A DNA stretch of 7,936 nucleotides from an uncultured Campylobacter sp. (GTDB lineage Bacteria > Campylobacterota > Campylobacteria > Campylobacterales > Campylobacteraceae). Below are positions 1 through 7,060 of the stretch, piece by piece. Position 1 is the stretch's first letter, and each line of letters begins with the position of its first letter. The translations under genes and the position numbers were made by a program. The stretch is from positions 1 through 7,936 of the forward strand of contig NZ_CALIAV010000097.1 in the NCBI RefSeq assembly GCF_938045625.1, given 5' to 3'. The notes beneath the pieces were generated by a model. That model saw only the letters and a program-made list of their open reading frames with translations, was not told the origin of the DNA and searched no databases.

Positions 1-82
1 GCCTTGTGCTTGCACTCTCTTTGAGAGCTGCAAAGCAGAGCGTAATTCAAGCCCCACCCCCCCCTTTTTTTATATAAAGTAA
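1..82 (+). other. Left-edge segment, possible 3' end of a plus-strand gene or a structured repeat
   Basis: Two plus-strand frames stay open from the window edge through the C/T tract. One ends at 75-77 (tail ...QAPPPPFFI), the other at 80-82 (tail ...PTPPFFYIK). Both stops lie just before the terminator at 79-110, which would suit the end of a gene entering from the left. The same bases can also fold. CTCTC (15-19) pairs with GAGAG (23-27), and the flanking GCTTGCA (8-14) pairs with TGCAAAGC (29-36) apart from two bulged bases, so a structured RNA or an intergenic repeat is equally possible. I do not recognise a family, and nothing here decides between these readings. Confidence 0.2.
57..71. 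repeat. Homopolymer tract C8 followed by T7
   Basis: Eight C (57-64) run directly into seven T (65-71). Long G/C homopolymers are known sites of slipped-strand phase variation in Campylobacter. Eight is near the lower end of lengths usually seen to vary. Whether it lies inside a gene is unclear because the left neighbour is cut off by the window. Confidence 0.85.
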
Positions 83-110
83 AAAACAACCTCAAATGGT
101 TGTTTTTTAC
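79..110. terminator. Bidirectional intrinsic terminator hairpin
   Basis: GTAAAAAACAAC (79-90) is perfectly complementary to GTTGTTTTTTAC (99-110). The C91-G98 pair extends the stem to 13 bp around the loop TCAAAT. The A6/T6 run lies inside the stem, so a transcript from either side ends in a U-run. It sits 130 bases past the stop of the minus-strand gene at 241-1248. It could terminate that gene as well as whatever enters from the left. Confidence 0.75.
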
Positions 111-240
111 GCAAGGAAGCCAAACTCGCAACGCCAAATTTTAACCAAGCCAAATTTACTATCGTCAAGGCGCGGGTCTCGGTGCATCAAATTTTATAAA
201 TTTAACTCCGAATTTACCCGTCAAATTTAACCCGCAAAAG

Positions 241-1248
241 CTAAAAACCAAACTCCGCATAAAATTCGTTCAGGTAGTCAGAGTAGTAGGTATTGCCGTT
301 TCTAGCGTCAAATTTACCCGCTATCTCTAGAGCTATCTTGTAGTCGTTCTCGTCGCCAAACGCGCTAACTGCGATGAAAAATCGCAGGTCGTTTAGATCG
401 TCGTTGCCATCAAGGATCGCCGCAGAGTGCTTGCGCGCTAAATTTAGCGCCGTCTCGCGCTCGTCCAGCCTAACGGCGATCTCGATTAGCGGGGCGACCA
501 TGTTTATGACGCGAGGGTTTGACTCGATCGCCGCCGTGGCCTTTGGTAGCAGGGCTTTTGCCTCTTCTATCTTGCCTGTTTTAATCATGCTAAAAAGTAT
601 CGGCGCGTAGGTCGTGTGAGGCACTTCGCCGCAGGTTAGCTCGCCTGAGAGTATCGGCGCGGCAAGCTCCAGCGCCGCTGCGTGCTCGCCGGCAAAATTT
701 AAATACGCGATCTCACCTGATGTCTCGCACGCCTCGCAGTCGGCCATATCGTCTTTGGCGAGCTTTTTCCACAGCTCGTAGTTTGCCTTTGCCTCTCTGG
801 CATCGCCCATGTCGATGTTTTGATTCATCAAGGCCTTGTAGTAGGCAGCCAGCGAGAGCTCCAAGCGCTCGTAGTAAAACAGCATCGCCTCGTTTACCTC
901 GTCTATGAGCTCTTTTTCTATCATGGAGCTTTGAGCGATGCCCGAGACGATCCATTTAAATTTCCACAGGCAGTCCACGAAGTCGTCAAAATTCGGATAT
1001 TCGCTCTCGTTTTCTTTTAAATTTTGCACGATATAGTCCGTGAGCCACATTAGCGCTCTGGTTCTTAAAAACGCGCCGAATTTTTCAAATTCGTCGTTTA
1101 AAACAAAGTCGCAAATTTGCGCGGCAAACGCCAAATTCTGCGCCTCTACGGCGTCTCTTATCTCGTCAAGTAGATACTCCTCTTTATCCATCAGCCTATC
1201 AAATTCTTTTAGCTTTTTATAAAGCTCTTCTAGCGTGCGCTCTTGCAT
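241..1248 (-). CDS. TPR-like alpha-helical protein of unknown function
   Basis: This gene encodes 335 residues with no signal peptide or membrane segment, so it is probably cytoplasmic. It is acidic and almost entirely helix-forming. Alanine/leucine-rich helical pairs in the second half (about 176-310, for example around GEHAAALELA at 187-196 and GKIEEAKALL at 225-234) look like degenerate tetratricopeptide repeats. A Cys pair, DCEAC at 170-174, and the segment LTCGEVPH at 204-211 stand out. From memory, similar DCxAC and LTCxEVPH signatures occur in uncharacterised TPR-like proteins of other bacteria, but I cannot check this. The ATG start is supported by GAGGGGAG a few bases upstream and a TATAAT box about 45 bases upstream. 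It is transcribed divergently from pycB, alone on its strand. The function is unknown; protein-protein interaction is inferred from the fold only. Confidence 0.85.
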   Translation of the reverse strand: MQERTLEELYKKLKEFDRLMDKEEYLLDEIRDAVEAQNLAFAAQICDFVLNDEFEKFGAFLRTRALMWLTDYIVQNLKENESEYPNFDDFVDCLWKFKWIVSGIAQSSMIEKELIDEVNEAMLFYYERLELSLAAYYKALMNQNIDMGDAREAKANYELWKKLAKDDMADCEACETSGEIAYLNFAGEHAAALELAAPILSGELTCGEVPHTTYAPILFSMIKTGKIEEAKALLPKATAAIESNPRVINMVAPLIEIAVRLDERETALNLARKHSAAILDGNDDLNDLRFFIAVSAFGDENDYKIALEIAGKFDARNGNTYYSDYLNEFYAEFGF

Positions 1249-1291
1249 TTGCTCCCCTCGTTAAACATTTTTGTGATAATGCTTTGATTTT

Positions 1292-1297
1292 ATTATA
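1292..1297 (-). promoter_or_regulatory. Candidate -10 box for the TPR-like gene
   Basis: Read on the minus strand this is a perfect TATAAT, 43 bases before the ATG at 1248. That would give a leader of roughly 35-40 bases carrying the GAGGGGAG ribosome site. No clear -35 hexamer is seen, which is normal for sigma-70 promoters in epsilonproteobacteria. Prediction only. Confidence 0.45.
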
Positions 1298-1318
1298 TCC
1301 ACTTAATCTAAAACTAGG

Positions 1319-1324
1319 TAAAAT
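1319..1324 (+). promoter_or_regulatory. Candidate -10 box for the pycB operon
   Basis: TAAAAT lies 33 bases before the pycB ATG in an AT-rich stretch, giving a predicted leader of about 25 bases. Alternative weaker matches are TATTAT (1291-1296) and GATAAT (1275-1280). It lies close to the divergent candidate at 1292-1297, so the two promoters would share this 109-base gap. Confidence 0.35.
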
Positions 1325-1357
1325 TAGCACGATTTTGAAATTTGACAAGGCGGCAAA

Positions 1358-3178
1358 ATGGCGAAAAAATTTATAGACGTTATGGATACTACCTTTAGAG
1401 ACGGCTTTCAGTCGGTTTTTGGCGCGCGCGTGGCGATGGCTGATTTTTTGCCCGCGGTTAGCGCGGCTAAAGAGGCCGGTATAACGCACTTTGAGTTTGG
1501 CGGCGGGGCGCGATTTCAGAGCCTTTATTTTTATTTGAACGAAGACGCGTTTGCGATGATGGATAAATTTCGCGAAACGGTCGGGCCCGAGGCAAACCTG
1601 CAAACTCTAAGCCGCGGCGTAAATACCGTGACGCTAGATACGGGCAGCCGCGAGCTAGTCGATCTGCACGCAAAGCTCTTTAAAAAGCACGGCACGACCA
1701 CGATACGAAACTTCGACGCGCTAAACGACGTGGAAAATTTAAAATTTTCTGGCGAGCGTATCGCTCACCACGGACTAAAGCACGAAGTAGTCGTCACGAT
1801 GATGGACCTGCCAGCAGGCTGTTCGGGCGCGCACGACGTGGCGTTTTACGAGCGGATTTTACGTGAAATTTTAGACGCGGGCATTCCGTATCACAGCGTT
1901 TGTTTCAAGGACGCCAGTGGCACCTCTAGTCCGCAAAAAGTATATGAGACCATCAAAATGGCTCGCAAACTCCTCCCTCAAAATACCCACATCAGACTCC
2001 ACACTCACGAAACCGCAGGCGTTAGCGTCGCATGCTATATGGCCGCTCTAGAGGCTGGCGCAGACGGCATAGATCTAGCCGCAAGCCCTGTTAGCGGCGG
2101 CACCAGCCAGCCTGATATCCTAACGATGCTGCATGCCGTTAAGGGCAAAAACTACGATCTGGGCGGGCTTGACGTGGAGAAAATCTTAAAATACGAAAGC
2201 GTACTAAATGAGTGCTTGAAAGACTATTTCCTGCCGCCAGAAGCCGTGCAGGTTAGCCCTCTCATCCCGTTTAGCCCGATGCCAGGCGGCGCGCTAACGG
2301 CAAACACCCAAATGATGCGCGACAATAATATCTTGGATAAATTTCCAGAAGTTATCCTTGCTATGCGCGAAGTCGTGCAAAAAGGCGGCTACGGCACGAG
2401 CGTGACGCCGGTGAGCCAGTTTTATTTCCAACAGGCGTTTAACAACGTGATGTTTGGTCCGTGGAAAAAGATCGCCGAAGGCTACGGTAAAATGGTGCTA
2501 GGCTACTTTGGCAAAACGCCTGTAGAGCCCGATAAGAGCGTGGTTAAGCTAGCTAGCGAGCAGCTAAGCTTAAAACCGACCAAAGAGCATGCCATGGATA
2601 TCGCGGACAAAGACGAGAGCAAGTCGCTTAAATTTACGCGTGAGCTACTCAAAAAAGAGGGTATCGAGCCTAGCGAGGAAAATATCTTTATCGCTGCGGC
2701 GTGCAAAGAAAAAGGCATCGCGTTTTTAAAAGGCGAAGGCAAGGTAAATATCCGAAAAAAATCTGCAAACGCGGGCGAAACGAGCGCACCGACCCCTCGT
2801 GCGAAAACCCCGATAAACGAAAAATACAGCGTCACCGTAAACGGCAAAAAATTTGACGTCGAGGTCGCAGATGCTGACGGCAAAGCCGAGATAAAAAGCG
2901 TAAAACCAGCAAGCGTAGCGCACATGCCGCCTCCGGAGCTCTCTCCGGCTAAAACGACCGGCGGTAGCGGCGAGCCGGTAAAAAGCACGCTTCCTGGAAA
3001 CGTGTTTAAAATCCTAGTCGCAGTGGGCGATAGCGTGAAAAAGGGGCAAAGGATGTTCGTGCTAGAAGCTATGAAGATGGAAATAGACGTAAACGCTCCA
3101 AAAGACGGGCTGGTAACCTCTATCGAAGTGCAACAAGGACAAACCGTGGCAAACGGTCAAATTTTAGCGAAAATTTAA
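1358..3178 (+). CDS. pycB: Pyruvate carboxylase subunit B (carboxyltransferase and biotin carrier)
   Basis: With a separate biotin carboxylase subunit (PycA, not in this window), this cytoplasmic subunit transfers carboxyl groups from biotin to pyruvate, making oxaloacetate. The 606 residues begin with an HMGL-like TIM-barrel carboxyltransferase domain (about 5-270). It has the metal-site motif DTTFRDGFQS (10-19), the catalytic-lysine segment VCFKDASG (181-188, K184) and metal ligands in HTHETAG (215-221). A conserved PYC/OADA domain follows (about 290-465, with PMPGGALTAN at 307-316), then an Ala/Pro/Lys-rich linker (about 467-540). The C-terminal biotinyl domain carries EAMKM at 570-574, with K573 the biotinylation site. 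AAGG seven bases before the ATG supports the start. It is first in the operon and 19 bases ahead of pckA, the order known in C. jejuni. The oxaloacetate decarboxylase alpha subunit (OadA) shares this architecture. No oadB or oadG partner is present and pckA is adjacent, so PycB is preferred. Confidence 0.95.
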   Translation: MAKKFIDVMDTTFRDGFQSVFGARVAMADFLPAVSAAKEAGITHFEFGGGARFQSLYFYLNEDAFAMMDKFRETVGPEANLQTLSRGVNTVTLDTGSRELVDLHAKLFKKHGTTTIRNFDALNDVENLKFSGERIAHHGLKHEVVVTMMDLPAGCSGAHDVAFYERILREILDAGIPYHSVCFKDASGTSSPQKVYETIKMARKLLPQNTHIRLHTHETAGVSVACYMAALEAGADGIDLAASPVSGGTSQPDILTMLHAVKGKNYDLGGLDVEKILKYESVLNECLKDYFLPPEAVQVSPLIPFSPMPGGALTANTQMMRDNNILDKFPEVILAMREVVQKGGYGTSVTPVSQFYFQQAFNNVMFGPWKKIAEGYGKMVLGYFGKTPVEPDKSVVKLASEQLSLKPTKEHAMDIADKDESKSLKFTRELLKKEGIEPSEENIFIAAACKEKGIAFLKGEGKVNIRKKSANAGETSAPTPRAKTPINEKYSVTVNGKKFDVEVADADGKAEIKSVKPASVAHMPPPELSPAKTTGGSGEPVKSTLPGNVFKILVAVGDSVKKGQRMFVLEAMKMEIDVNAPKDGLVTSIEVQQGQTVANGQILAKI

Positions 3179-3197
3179 TCCAAAATAAGGAAGAAAA

Positions 3198-4775
3198 ATG
3201 GTAAATGAAATAGAAAAATTAGGTCTTAAAGACATCAAAAAAATCAACCACAACCTAAGCTACGACGAGCTTTTCGAGCTTGAAAAAGCGATGAATGAAG
3301 GACGCGTATCAAGCAACGGCACCTTTATGGTCGATACCGGCATCTTTACGGGTCGCAGCCCAAAGGATAAGTACTTCGTAAAGCAAGATCCAAGCCAAAA
3401 ATACATCGCCTGGGGCAAGGTAAATCAACCTATCTCAAAAGAGCTTTTCGATAAGCTTTTAGCTAAAGCCAAAGCCCAGCTAAGCGGCAAAGAAATCTTT
3501 ATCCAGGACGCATTTTGCGGCGCTAGCGAAAAGAGCAAAAAATCAGTTCGCTTTGTAACCGAAGTCGCGTGGCAGGCGCATTTTGTTAAAAATATGTTCA
3601 TCCGTCCAAGCGAGGCGGAGCTAGCTAAATTTAGCCCTGATTTCGTCGTCTATAACGCGTGCAAATGCAAAAACGAAGATTACGCGAGCGATGGGCTGCA
3701 TTCCGACGTTTTCGTTATCTTTAACGTCGAGGAAAACGTCGCTGTTATCGGCGGCACGTGGTATGGCGGCGAGATGAAAAAGGGAATTTTTTCTATGATG
3801 AACTACTGGCTGCCGCTTGAGGGCAAGCTAAGTATGCACTGCTCGGCAAACGTGGGCAAGCAGGGCGACACGGCGCTATTTTTCGGCTTAAGCGGCACGG
3901 GCAAAACGACGCTATCGACCGATCCAAACCGCAAGTTAATAGGCGATGATGAGCACGGCTGGGACGATGAGGGGATATTTAACTTCGAGGGCGGCTGCTA
4001 CGCGAAATGCATAAATTTAGACCCGAGCAGCGAGCCTGAAATTTACGCCGCGATAAAGCGCGACGCATTGCTTGAAAACGTGGTCGCGGATGAGGCGGGC
4101 ATCGTGGACTACAAAGACGGCAGCAAGACCGAAAACACCCGCGTCAGCTACCCGATCTATCATATCGACAACTACGAGCCAAGCTCTGCGGGCGGTCATC
4201 CGAAAAATATAATCTTCCTAACCGCCGACGCATTCGGTGTTTTGCCTCCAGTCGCAAAGCTAACCAAAGAGCAGGCGATGTATTATTTCCTAAGCGGTTA
4301 TACAGCCAAAGTCGCAGGCACCGAGCGCGGTATCACCGAGCCTGTGGCGACCTTTAGCGCGTGCTTCGGCGAACCGTTTATGCCGCTACACCCGACCGTT
4401 TACGCTAAGCTTCTGGGCGAAAAGATCGATAAGCACAATGTTAGCGTCTATCTCGTAAATACCGGCTGGAGCGGCGGCGCTTACGGCGTGGGCAAGCGAA
4501 TGAGTATCAAAGCTACGCGCGCGTGCATAAACGCGATCCTTGACGGCAGTATCAAAAAGTGCGAATTTGAAAATTTTGGTATTTTTAACCTAGCGATCCC
4601 AAAAGAGCTAGCAGGCGTCGAGACAAAGCTGCTAAATCCTATCAATACGTGGGAAAACAAGGACGAATACGTCGCGACTCGCGATAAGCTAGCGAGCATG
4701 TTTGAGACAAATTTTAAACGCTACGAGGACGTAAAAGAGGGCGTGGAATACGCAAAAGCCGGCCCTAAGGCTTAA
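3198..4775 (+). CDS. pckA: Phosphoenolpyruvate carboxykinase (ATP)
   Basis: This enzyme catalyses oxaloacetate + ATP to phosphoenolpyruvate + ADP + CO2, the entry step of gluconeogenesis in the cytoplasm. The 525 residues match the usual length of the ATP-dependent family. Visible motifs in order: substrate-binding TGRSPKDKY (51-59, R53), GGTWYGGEMKKG (185-196, with the metal/substrate lysines), H214 in LSMHCSAN, the P-loop GLSGTGKTT (230-238, K236), the kinase-2 motif LIGDDEHGW (247-255), LTADAFGVLPPV (341-352) and NTGWSGGAYG (421-430). All key residues appear intact. AAGGAAG six to ten bases before the ATG is a strong ribosome site. It follows pycB by 19 bases and precedes the CAP lipoprotein gene by 16, so co-transcription is likely. 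In C. jejuni, which lacks a complete glycolytic pathway, PckA has been reported as essential; its importance here is inferred. Confidence 0.97.
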   Translation: MVNEIEKLGLKDIKKINHNLSYDELFELEKAMNEGRVSSNGTFMVDTGIFTGRSPKDKYFVKQDPSQKYIAWGKVNQPISKELFDKLLAKAKAQLSGKEIFIQDAFCGASEKSKKSVRFVTEVAWQAHFVKNMFIRPSEAELAKFSPDFVVYNACKCKNEDYASDGLHSDVFVIFNVEENVAVIGGTWYGGEMKKGIFSMMNYWLPLEGKLSMHCSANVGKQGDTALFFGLSGTGKTTLSTDPNRKLIGDDEHGWDDEGIFNFEGGCYAKCINLDPSSEPEIYAAIKRDALLENVVADEAGIVDYKDGSKTENTRVSYPIYHIDNYEPSSAGGHPKNIIFLTADAFGVLPPVAKLTKEQAMYYFLSGYTAKVAGTERGITEPVATFSACFGEPFMPLHPTVYAKLLGEKIDKHNVSVYLVNTGWSGGAYGVGKRMSIKATRACINAILDGSIKKCEFENFGIFNLAIPKELAGVETKLLNPINTWENKDEYVATRDKLASMFETNFKRYEDVKEGVEYAKAGPKA

Positions 4776-4779
4776 ATTT

Positions 4780-4794
4780 AAAGGGCGCTGGTTG
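4780..4794 (+). promoter_or_regulatory. Ribosome site that fixes a TTG start
   Basis: AAAGGG (4780-4785) lies six bases before TTG (4792-4794). No ATG or GTG occurs in this frame until after the lipoprotein signal sequence, and only the TTG start gives a proper basic N-region before the lipobox. The rare start codon is therefore well supported. Confidence 0.8.
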
Positions 4795-6195
4795 AAAATT
4801 TACTCTGTAAAACATGGGCTTAAATTTAGCCTTTTAACCTGCGCCTTTTTTCTCTCTGGTTGCGATATCTTTGGCGGGCAGAGCCAAAGCTCCACGCTAA
4901 AGTCCGCCAAGCAGCCCGAGTTTTCTTTTGTTCCCGATTCAGACGCGGTCGCGTATCTAAACGAATATCGCCGCGGCTCCGGACTCTCTGGTCTAAAACC
5001 AAATCAAATTTTAAGCCAGGCTGCAAAAAATCACGCCGAGTACAGCGCCCAAAACGAATATATGGGGCACGACGAAGTGGTGGGACGGGCGAAATTTAGC
5101 GGCGCGACTCCGGCCGATAGAGCCCTAGCCGTAGGCTACAAATCAACTCTAGTGCTTGAAAATATCGCCTATAAAAGCGACTTTAAAGAGGCGGTGGACG
5201 GGCTATTTTCGGCGATTTATCACCGGTTTGCTTTTTTAAATTTGAGCGTCGATGAGGTCGGCTACGCGCTCGCGTCCAAGGACAAATTTAACGCCTTCGT
5301 CTTTGAGATGGGCAACTCTAGGCTTAACGCCTTTTGCACTAGGGGTGCGAGCGATACGGGCGTGGGGCGGTTTTATACAAATGTCTGCGCTGATAAAAAT
5401 CTAAAAATCAAAGACGCTAAATTTGATAACTTCACGGGCTCAATGAAGCCCTATGTCAAATTTCCGGACGCTACCGCGGTAACGCCTTATTTTAGCGGCG
5501 AGATTCCGGACCCATTCCCTGAGTGCAAGATCACGGCAAACCCCGTTAGTATCGAGTTTAACGCAAATGCTGGCGAGGTAAAATTTAAAGATTTCGAGAT
5601 ATTTAAAGACGGGCGAAAGATCCAGAATTTGCACGTCATCACGAGCGCCAACGATATAAACTCCAAATTTTCGTCCAAGCAGTTTGCGGTTTTTTCGCGC
5701 GAGGTTTTTGACTTTGGCGCGCAGTATGAGGCGGTTTTTAGCTACGAGCAAGCAGGCGCGCGAAATCAAAGCGCCCAAAGCGCGGGCGCGCAGGTAAAGC
5801 AGATAAAATGGAGCTTTAAAACCAAAACTCCTCAAAATCCGTATTTTGATGCGCGCGACGGCGACGTGCTGGGCGTGGAAGCAGATAAGACCTATGAGAT
5901 ATTTTTCCGCCCCAAAGACTGCAACGACCTCATGACGCGCTACTCCTACAAGGCTTCGGGCTTTATGACGCCTGCGGTCGCGCAAAGTGGCACGAACACG
6001 CTAAGCGTGAAGCTAAAAGGCATGGCTGGCGATACGCTAAGCATCGTCGCGGGCGGCATGAGCGTCAAGGTGCGGCTCAAAACCAGCTCGCCTGAAGCCG
6101 TGCGCGAGAGGAGGGCGTTTTACGTCAAGGCTGGGCTGATGATCGCCGGCGTGATCGTGATTTTTGCGCTAATCGGCAGAAAGATGAGGCGGTAA
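4792..6195 (+). CDS. CAP (SCP-like) domain lipoprotein with a C-terminal membrane helix
   Basis: This is a 467-residue exported protein translated from TTG. A lipoprotein signal (K2, K7 and K11, hydrophobic core about 12-22) ends in the lipobox LSGC (21-24), making C24 the lipidated residue. A CAP/SCP-type domain spans about 50-172. It shows NHAEYSAQN (80-88), MGHDE (91-95), LEN (122-124) and YHR (143-145), so H81, H93, E123 and H144 are candidate cavity residues. Residues 245-345 contain strand-like segments ending in QIKWSFKT (337-344), resembling a bacterial Ig-like domain; that is weak inference. C182, C199, C245 and C377 could form disulfides. A hydrophobic helix (about 447-462) followed by RKMRR gives a second, C-terminal anchor, which is unusual for a lipoprotein. 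Bacterial CAP proteins of the YkwD type are envelope proteins of mostly unknown activity. It is third in the operon, 16 bases after pckA, with no obvious metabolic link. Confidence 0.85.
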   Translation: MKIYSVKHGLKFSLLTCAFFLSGCDIFGGQSQSSTLKSAKQPEFSFVPDSDAVAYLNEYRRGSGLSGLKPNQILSQAAKNHAEYSAQNEYMGHDEVVGRAKFSGATPADRALAVGYKSTLVLENIAYKSDFKEAVDGLFSAIYHRFAFLNLSVDEVGYALASKDKFNAFVFEMGNSRLNAFCTRGASDTGVGRFYTNVCADKNLKIKDAKFDNFTGSMKPYVKFPDATAVTPYFSGEIPDPFPECKITANPVSIEFNANAGEVKFKDFEIFKDGRKIQNLHVITSANDINSKFSSKQFAVFSREVFDFGAQYEAVFSYEQAGARNQSAQSAGAQVKQIKWSFKTKTPQNPYFDARDGDVLGVEADKTYEIFFRPKDCNDLMTRYSYKASGFMTPAVAQSGTNTLSVKLKGMAGDTLSIVAGGMSVKVRLKTSSPEAVRERRAFYVKAGLMIAGVIVIFALIGRKMRR

Positions 6196-6506
6196 ATTTA
6201 CGCCGCATTGTTTTTCGGATCGGGCCTTCAAATTTGAGCTTTGGGCGGCAAATTTTGCTTTGTAAATTTAACGGCACAAGAGGCAAAAGAAATTTATCTG
6301 CAAATTTGACGACTGCCCTCCCACAGACATTGCTTTTATTAAATCTGATAATGCTTGAGGCACGATAATTTAGCTTTTTCTAAATGGTGCGTTTTGTTTG
6401 AGTTTTTGCCGCCTGCCGCTCGTCTAAAGCTTATAGCTACATACGGTTGTGCTTGCGTCATTAAATTTGACGACTCGTTTTCCTGCAAGGTCGTAAAGCG
6501 TATATT
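6196..6506. other. Intergenic stretch without a convincing gene
   Basis: These 311 bases lie between the converging plus operon and the minus-strand broken gene. They contain at least seven AAATTT words, a 13-base direct repeat AAATTTGACGACT (6302-6314 and 6463-6475), and the weak hairpin at 6360-6390. On the minus strand an open tail runs from the preceding gene's last codons to a TAG at 6424-6426, in a different frame (it contains TLYDLAGKRVVKFNDAS). It has no start codon or ribosome site of its own and may be a remnant or chance. Confidence 0.5.
6360..6390 (+). terminator. Weak terminator-like hairpin after the pycB operon
   Basis: GCAC (6360-6363) pairs with GTGC (6387-6390), and ATTTAG (6368-6373) pairs with CTAAAT (6380-6385) around the loop CTTTTT. 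An asymmetric internal loop separates the two stems. A T-rich stretch (6391-6407) follows on the plus strand. It is 164 bases past the CAP gene stop. The stem is AU-rich and interrupted, so this is only a possible intrinsic terminator. Confidence 0.3.
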
Positions 6507-7060
6507 TTAAATTTCGTCCCCGTTTATCTCATCCGCAAGCTTTGAAATTTTATCCTGAACAGCCTCAGGAGCGTAGATGTCCATCCACTCTATCCCGTTT
6601 GACGCGCTAAAAAGCACGGCGATCCGCCCCTCGCTCATCGCACGCTTGGCAAGCTTGGTCGCCGCGGGGCTGTTACCCATATTTGGCGTTTCGTCTATGC
6701 TTATCTCGGTGCAGCGGCGTAAAATAGGCGCCGGATCAAACTCGCCCTCAAGCAAAACGACGACTGAGCCGCGCCTAAAGCTGCAGGCGTTCCAAAAAAT
6801 CTCGGCGCCGTTTACGCATTCGCGCGCTAGATCGAGGCGAAATTTGCTCCGCTCGCGCACGAGAAAACTAAACTCGCTTAAGTTTAGCGGGTGCTCAACG
6901 CTACCGAATGCCCCACAATACTATCTTTGCGCCCGTTATAGACGTAGGCGGCGAGCGCGTTTTGCAGTAGCGGCACGATGATCTGCTCGTGCGCACTCGT
7001 ACGATCGTCATCTCTGGCGCGCTCTCCGATCTTTACGAAAAACGGCTTGAAATACTCCAT
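6507..7060 (-). pseudogene. Unrecognised gene interrupted by a one-base frameshift
   Basis: Read on the minus strand, an ATG at 7060 with a textbook TAAGGAG ribosome site (about 7066-7072) opens a frame of 58 codons. It begins MEYFKPFFVKIGERA and stops at 6884-6886. The next frame is open from 6920 to the stop at 6507-6509 and is clearly coding-like before any start codon: AFGSVEHPLNLSEFSFLV precedes the GTG at 6860. Adding one G to the GGGG run at 6911-6914 would join the halves (...KDSIVG + AFGSVEHPL...) into one protein of 184 residues ending in DEINGDEI. It has no signal peptide or membrane helix. I do not recognise the family. Either this is a real inactivating mutation or a base-call error; the downstream half could also be made as a 117-residue product from the GTG. 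Confidence 0.7.

Noticed and set aside
189..203. AAATTT-TAT-AAATTT hairpin as a terminator for the TPR-like gene
   Set aside because: The stem is all A/T and only six base pairs, and AAATTT is palindromic by itself and everywhere in the window. The hairpin at 79-110 is a far better terminator.
2755..2761. A7 run in pycB as a programmed frameshift or phase-variable site
   Set aside because: The frame is intact on both sides, the biotin domain follows in the same frame, and no stimulatory structure is evident. Short A runs are common in this genome.
2503..2988. 161-codon open frame on the minus strand inside pycB
   Set aside because: It lies entirely antisense to a well-supported conserved gene, has no ribosome site of note, and its composition is the mirror of the pycB linker.
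1358..3178. Oxaloacetate decarboxylase alpha subunit (OadA)
   Set aside because: It has the same domain architecture, but no oadB or oadG membrane partners are nearby and the gene is paired with pckA as in C. jejuni pycB.
5440..5985. 181-codon open frame on the minus strand inside the CAP gene
   Set aside because: It is antisense to a gene with a clear lipobox and domain, and its Arg/Ala-rich product is typical of a shadow frame.
6302..6475. 13-base direct repeat AAATTTGACGACT as a mobile-element target duplication
   Set aside because: The repeat is built around the ubiquitous AAATTTGAC word and the DNA between the copies has no transposase or terminal inverted repeats.
6577..6981. 134-codon open frame on the plus strand over the broken gene
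   Set aside because: The minus strand has the strong ribosome site and more natural protein composition; the plus frame ends in an Arg-rich run typical of antisense reading.
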